Assembly: GCA_964023205.1 (NCBI GenBank)
Contig: OZ026834.1
Coordinates: forward strand, 28,186,756 to 28,250,755
Direction of reading: 5' to 3'
DNA from: Lutraria lutraria
Taxonomy: Eukaryota; Mollusca; Bivalvia; Venerida; Mactridae
DNA: 64,000 nt
Below, one piece after another: positions 61,198-64,000 of this stretch. The notes under the pieces were generated by a model. The model did no database searches and was not told where the DNA came from. It saw only the letters and a list, made by a program, of their open reading frames with translations. The position numbers were made by a program, and so were the translations under genes. Position 1 is the first letter of the stretch; every line of letters begins with the position of its first letter.

Positions 61198-64000
61198 TTA
61201 ATTTTTGATTGGTAATTGAATGTTCATTTCTTGACAGACTTCTTGCACACAACTGAGCAGGTGTTTCATATCATCAGGAAATAGATAACCAATGTTTCCA
61301 ATCCTAAAACAGTCGGCATTCAATACCTTCCCGGGATAAATCACTTGATCTGAATAAAAAAATATTATAACAGTATTAACTATAGCTTCGTCACAGAGGT
61401 GACTAATACCCCTGCTGCCACTTTGACTCTAAGAATGCAATAGTTAACAATATCTCTAAGGTCAAAGGCACATAACTCTGAAATGTGTGGATCACTGAGC
61501 CTTGCACATCTACACTTTATTGTGATGACATATTGCAAGTTTTGTTGAAATCGCTCAAAGAATGTGGAAGAATTATGCTCCACAAACTAGTGATATTGTA
61601 TGGGGACCGACAAACCAACCTTACAACCAACTGACCGACAAGACTGACTCCTATATAACCCCTCTCACACAAAACCTTGATTTAAAGATCACCTTTGGTA
61701 CTAAACAAAATGGAGAAGAATTCTATAAGACTTTTTCTTTCATTCTAATCCTTTCCTTATATAATATATATATGTTTTGTTTTATCATGTACTTGTGAAT
61801 GTTGGAGGACTTAAATATGAATAAATATGTTTAGACTAAACAAAATGGCTGTAGGATTAAGGAGGTCCTTTCATAAAGCTGAAGCAAAAGGCTTTAAAAA
61901 AGTTATATCATGAGTGGAAGTACTCTAGTGACTAAAATTCTCCTCTCACTGATAGAGGGTCGTAGATTTGAGCCCCACTACCGACCATGTCTCTTTATGT
62001 AGCAAAGTAGGCTGTTGCTTACGGAGGATGGTATCGGTTAATCAGAATTTTAGTATTGAGTATTAAGCCTGAAATACAGATGTCTAAAATCTAAAATTCT
62101 GTTGATTGCTCCTAAATTTTGCCTTTAAATTGACCATTGGCTAAGATGCATGTGGAGACAGGATGGACAATGGTCATGGACAGGTTGGACAGTGGTCATG
62201 GACAGGTTGGACAGTGGTCATGGACAGGTTGGACAGTGGTCATGGACAGGTTGGACAGTGGTCATGGACAGGTTGGACAATGGTCATGGTCCAGTGGTTA
62301 GTGCCCTGGACATGTTTGTTGTTTGTTTGTTTTTTGGTTTGATCAAGTTCTACACCCCTTTTCAACAGTCAGAATCATATATGAAGCGGACAGTTCACCT
62401 AACCATCGTTCCTGGGAATAACCAGTACTAGACTCCCCATCCTCCGTAAGCAACTGCTTACCTATTGAACAAACCAATGCAATACAACAAACATAAATAG
62501 TCAGTGCCAATTATATATAGTACAACCTCAGTAGAGGAACACCCTGTGGGAGCTGCAATATTGGTCATTTTTTAGAGGTTGTTGCTCTACAGAGGTTAAA
62601 TCTAAGTAAATATCAACTTCGGAAAATTTTGAAGGTGTTGTTATAGAGGTTGTTGCTCTACAGAGGGCCACTCTGGAGAGGTTGTTCTGTACCTAATTAT
62701 CATGATATAAATCTTATCTTGGTAACCTATGATATTTAGAAATTATGAAATGTTATATTTGCACTGCTCTGTGTATATGTATATTATATAAATATGTATT
62801 TCTCCTTGGGCATGTATTTGCCAATTTGTGAATAAAATTATCTGAACTGATTTTTAATGTCGTTTGCTCCATATACATCTTTATTCGTTTCAATGATTTA
62901 CAAGAAGTTTAAAAACCCTTTAGTTCTATAATCATACAATTTCACATCGTCTGGGTTAACTGCCATTCCTTGTGTTAAATACATTTAGTATCACCAAAAC
63001 AATTCAACAAAATGATTGAAGTTGTGTTTAATCTCTCTTCATTGGGAAGAGGCCTTAACCTGTTGATTTTGGGAAGAATTATTGCTAAGATAGCTGATTT
63101 GGGATATAAAATAGCTGGTGCAAGTTTGGATTTTTGGGAAAACTGCATGATTTTAAAAAGAATTTCAATTGGAAAGAGGCCTATAAAAGGCCTCTGTTAT
63201 AGAAGGTGAAAAATCACTGTGAAGGGACATTACCTCTGTCATTCAATTTCATGTAGAAATCTTTAAAGTTGAAATTAGGATCTTGAGGAAACTTGTATGA
63301 GGTTATGATATAACCCTGGTGATAAGGTTCCAGAAACTCCTGGAAACCTAACTCCTTCATACCAGCTTTCAATATAGAACAATTTTCTTGGTATCTGAAG
63401 TGGAAAATAAATAAAACATTAGAATTGACAATATCTAGGATAACTGACAGTAAAATATTTGAGGTAGTTGTTTGATGTGGAGTCAATCATTTCAAGATGT
63501 TGAGATATTTGGTTCATCGAAAAAGCAGTTGTAATCTAAAGTTGGTCGAATCGTCGGACTAATTGTTACATGGTTTCCTGTATTTATTTTAAGGACTCCA
63601 CTTAAATCTAGAGTCGAGTTTATAAACGAATCCTTAATTTTACAGTGAATGGACAACTGACAAACAAGCTAACCAAAAGCGGTCTTGACAACTAGTAGCA
63701 ACATGAAGTTTGAATTGAGTCTTATTTCTTGACTTTATTTAGCTTGCCTCACTCCAGGGAGAAATCATGTATGAGTAAGCACAAGTAATGTACAATATTA
63801 CAAACAAACACATTTCGAAAACAACAACAACAACAACAAAAAATCCATACCTTGCTGATCTGCCAGCAACACCACCTTCTTTATCAAACTCTTCAAGAGC
63901 TTTAGAGAAAGCCAGCATTGTATGAGTGGGTGGGGTAAACCTAAATTGTTGTGTTTTCTCTAGATTATCATATTGGTCATATAAGTCTAAGCTGATACTT
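61198..64000 (-). CDS. phnW: 2-aminoethylphosphonate-pyruvate transaminase (C-terminal part)
   Basis: Three exons on the minus strand join in phase: 64000-63851 (cut by the window edge), 63394-63234 and 61349-61198 (stop TAA). They give 153 residues, about 40% of the usual length of roughly 370. Matches to bacterial PhnW run throughout: [44 protein letters not shown] and [17 protein letters not shown]. The enzyme is a PLP-dependent class V aminotransferase; it converts 2-aminoethylphosphonate and pyruvate into phosphonoacetaldehyde and alanine, the first step in breaking down this C-P compound. The PLP lysine and N-terminal half lie beyond the window. The arginine in FRIGNIG is the substrate-binding residue of the family. 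A possible polyadenylation signal is TTTATT near 61018. Convergent with SLC34, 4.9 kb apart. Confidence 0.92.
61930..62037 (+). repeat. SINE-like repeat S1, partial copy
   Basis: CTCTCACTGATAGAGGGTCG, TTGAGCCCCACTACCGACC and GTTGCTTACGGAGGATGG match 7310-7512. It lies in the last intron of the transaminase gene. Confidence 0.75.
62150..62290. repeat. 22-bp minisatellite, about 6 units
   Basis: Units of GGTCATGGACAGGTTGGACA followed by GT are nearly identical. The array ends in CATGGTCCAGTGGTTAGTGC, a tRNA-like A-box word. It lies in the last transaminase intron. Confidence 0.9.
62330..62458 (-). repeat. SINE-like repeat S1, inverted partial copy
   Basis: TTCTACACCCCTTTTCAACA, GCGGACAGTTCACCTAACC and CCATCCTCCGTAAGCAACTG match 57425-57540. 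Together with 61930-62037 it makes a facing pair. Confidence 0.75.
62519..62689. repeat. MITE family R1 copy
   Basis: AGTACAACCTCAGTAGAGG at the left; GGAGAGGTTGTTCTG then TA at the right. GAGGTTGTTGCTCTACAGAG occurs twice. Confidence 0.85.

Overview
The window is eukaryotic nuclear DNA from an invertebrate animal. It is AT-rich and intron-rich, with GT-AG splice sites, short exons in long introns and dense interspersed and tandem repeats. No prokaryotic operon, rRNA or organelle gene is seen. The gene set and the repeat style suggest a marine lophotrochozoan, probably a mollusc: an SLC34 phosphate transporter, a metazoan aminoethylphosphonate transaminase and divergent calmodulin-like genes. 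The species cannot be fixed from the sequence alone. All gene models were built by hand from splice sites, reading phase and family motifs.

Layout. (1) 1658-6734, +: the 3' part of a leucine-rich-repeat protein with a C-terminal EF-hand pair (LRRC74-like). (2) 7756-18194, -: a complete five-exon mitochondrial carrier of the SLC25A45/47/48 group, 297 residues. Its last intron contains, on the opposite strand, the 5' part of a SWIM zinc-finger gene (8738-10862). Its other introns hold a 27-bp minisatellite that is open in both directions and a 5'-truncated LINE with target-site duplication. (3) 22265-25745 and 29842-35279, +: two tandem, diverged paralogues of a calmodulin-like EF-hand gene with matching splice phases. 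(4) 41834-56340, +: a complete nine-exon SLC34 sodium-phosphate cotransporter, 600 residues. (5) 61198-64000, -: the C-terminal exons of 2-aminoethylphosphonate-pyruvate transaminase, running off the right edge and convergent with SLC34.

Much of the rest is repeat. Several families of short non-autonomous DNA elements have unrelated interiors but the same kind of end: TA, then CAGT or CAAT, then an AACC-like stretch. Their interiors are one short word reiterated on both strands. This suggests a guild of pogo/Tigger-like MITEs. Other elements include a TTAA-flanked pair, a 2.8-kb element with inverted arms of about 0.5 kb, a CAGGG-ended element, tRNA-derived SINEs, and a MITE nested in a GA microsatellite that itself lies in a SINE. 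Minisatellites with 22-60-bp units occur in several introns and intergenic stretches.

Functional links. Inorganic phosphate uptake (SLC34) and C-P compound use (the transaminase) are neighbours, and aminoethylphosphonate is abundant in many marine invertebrates. The two calmodulin-like genes and the LRR/EF-hand gene give the left half a calcium-binding theme. Whether either grouping is functional or chance is not shown by the sequence.
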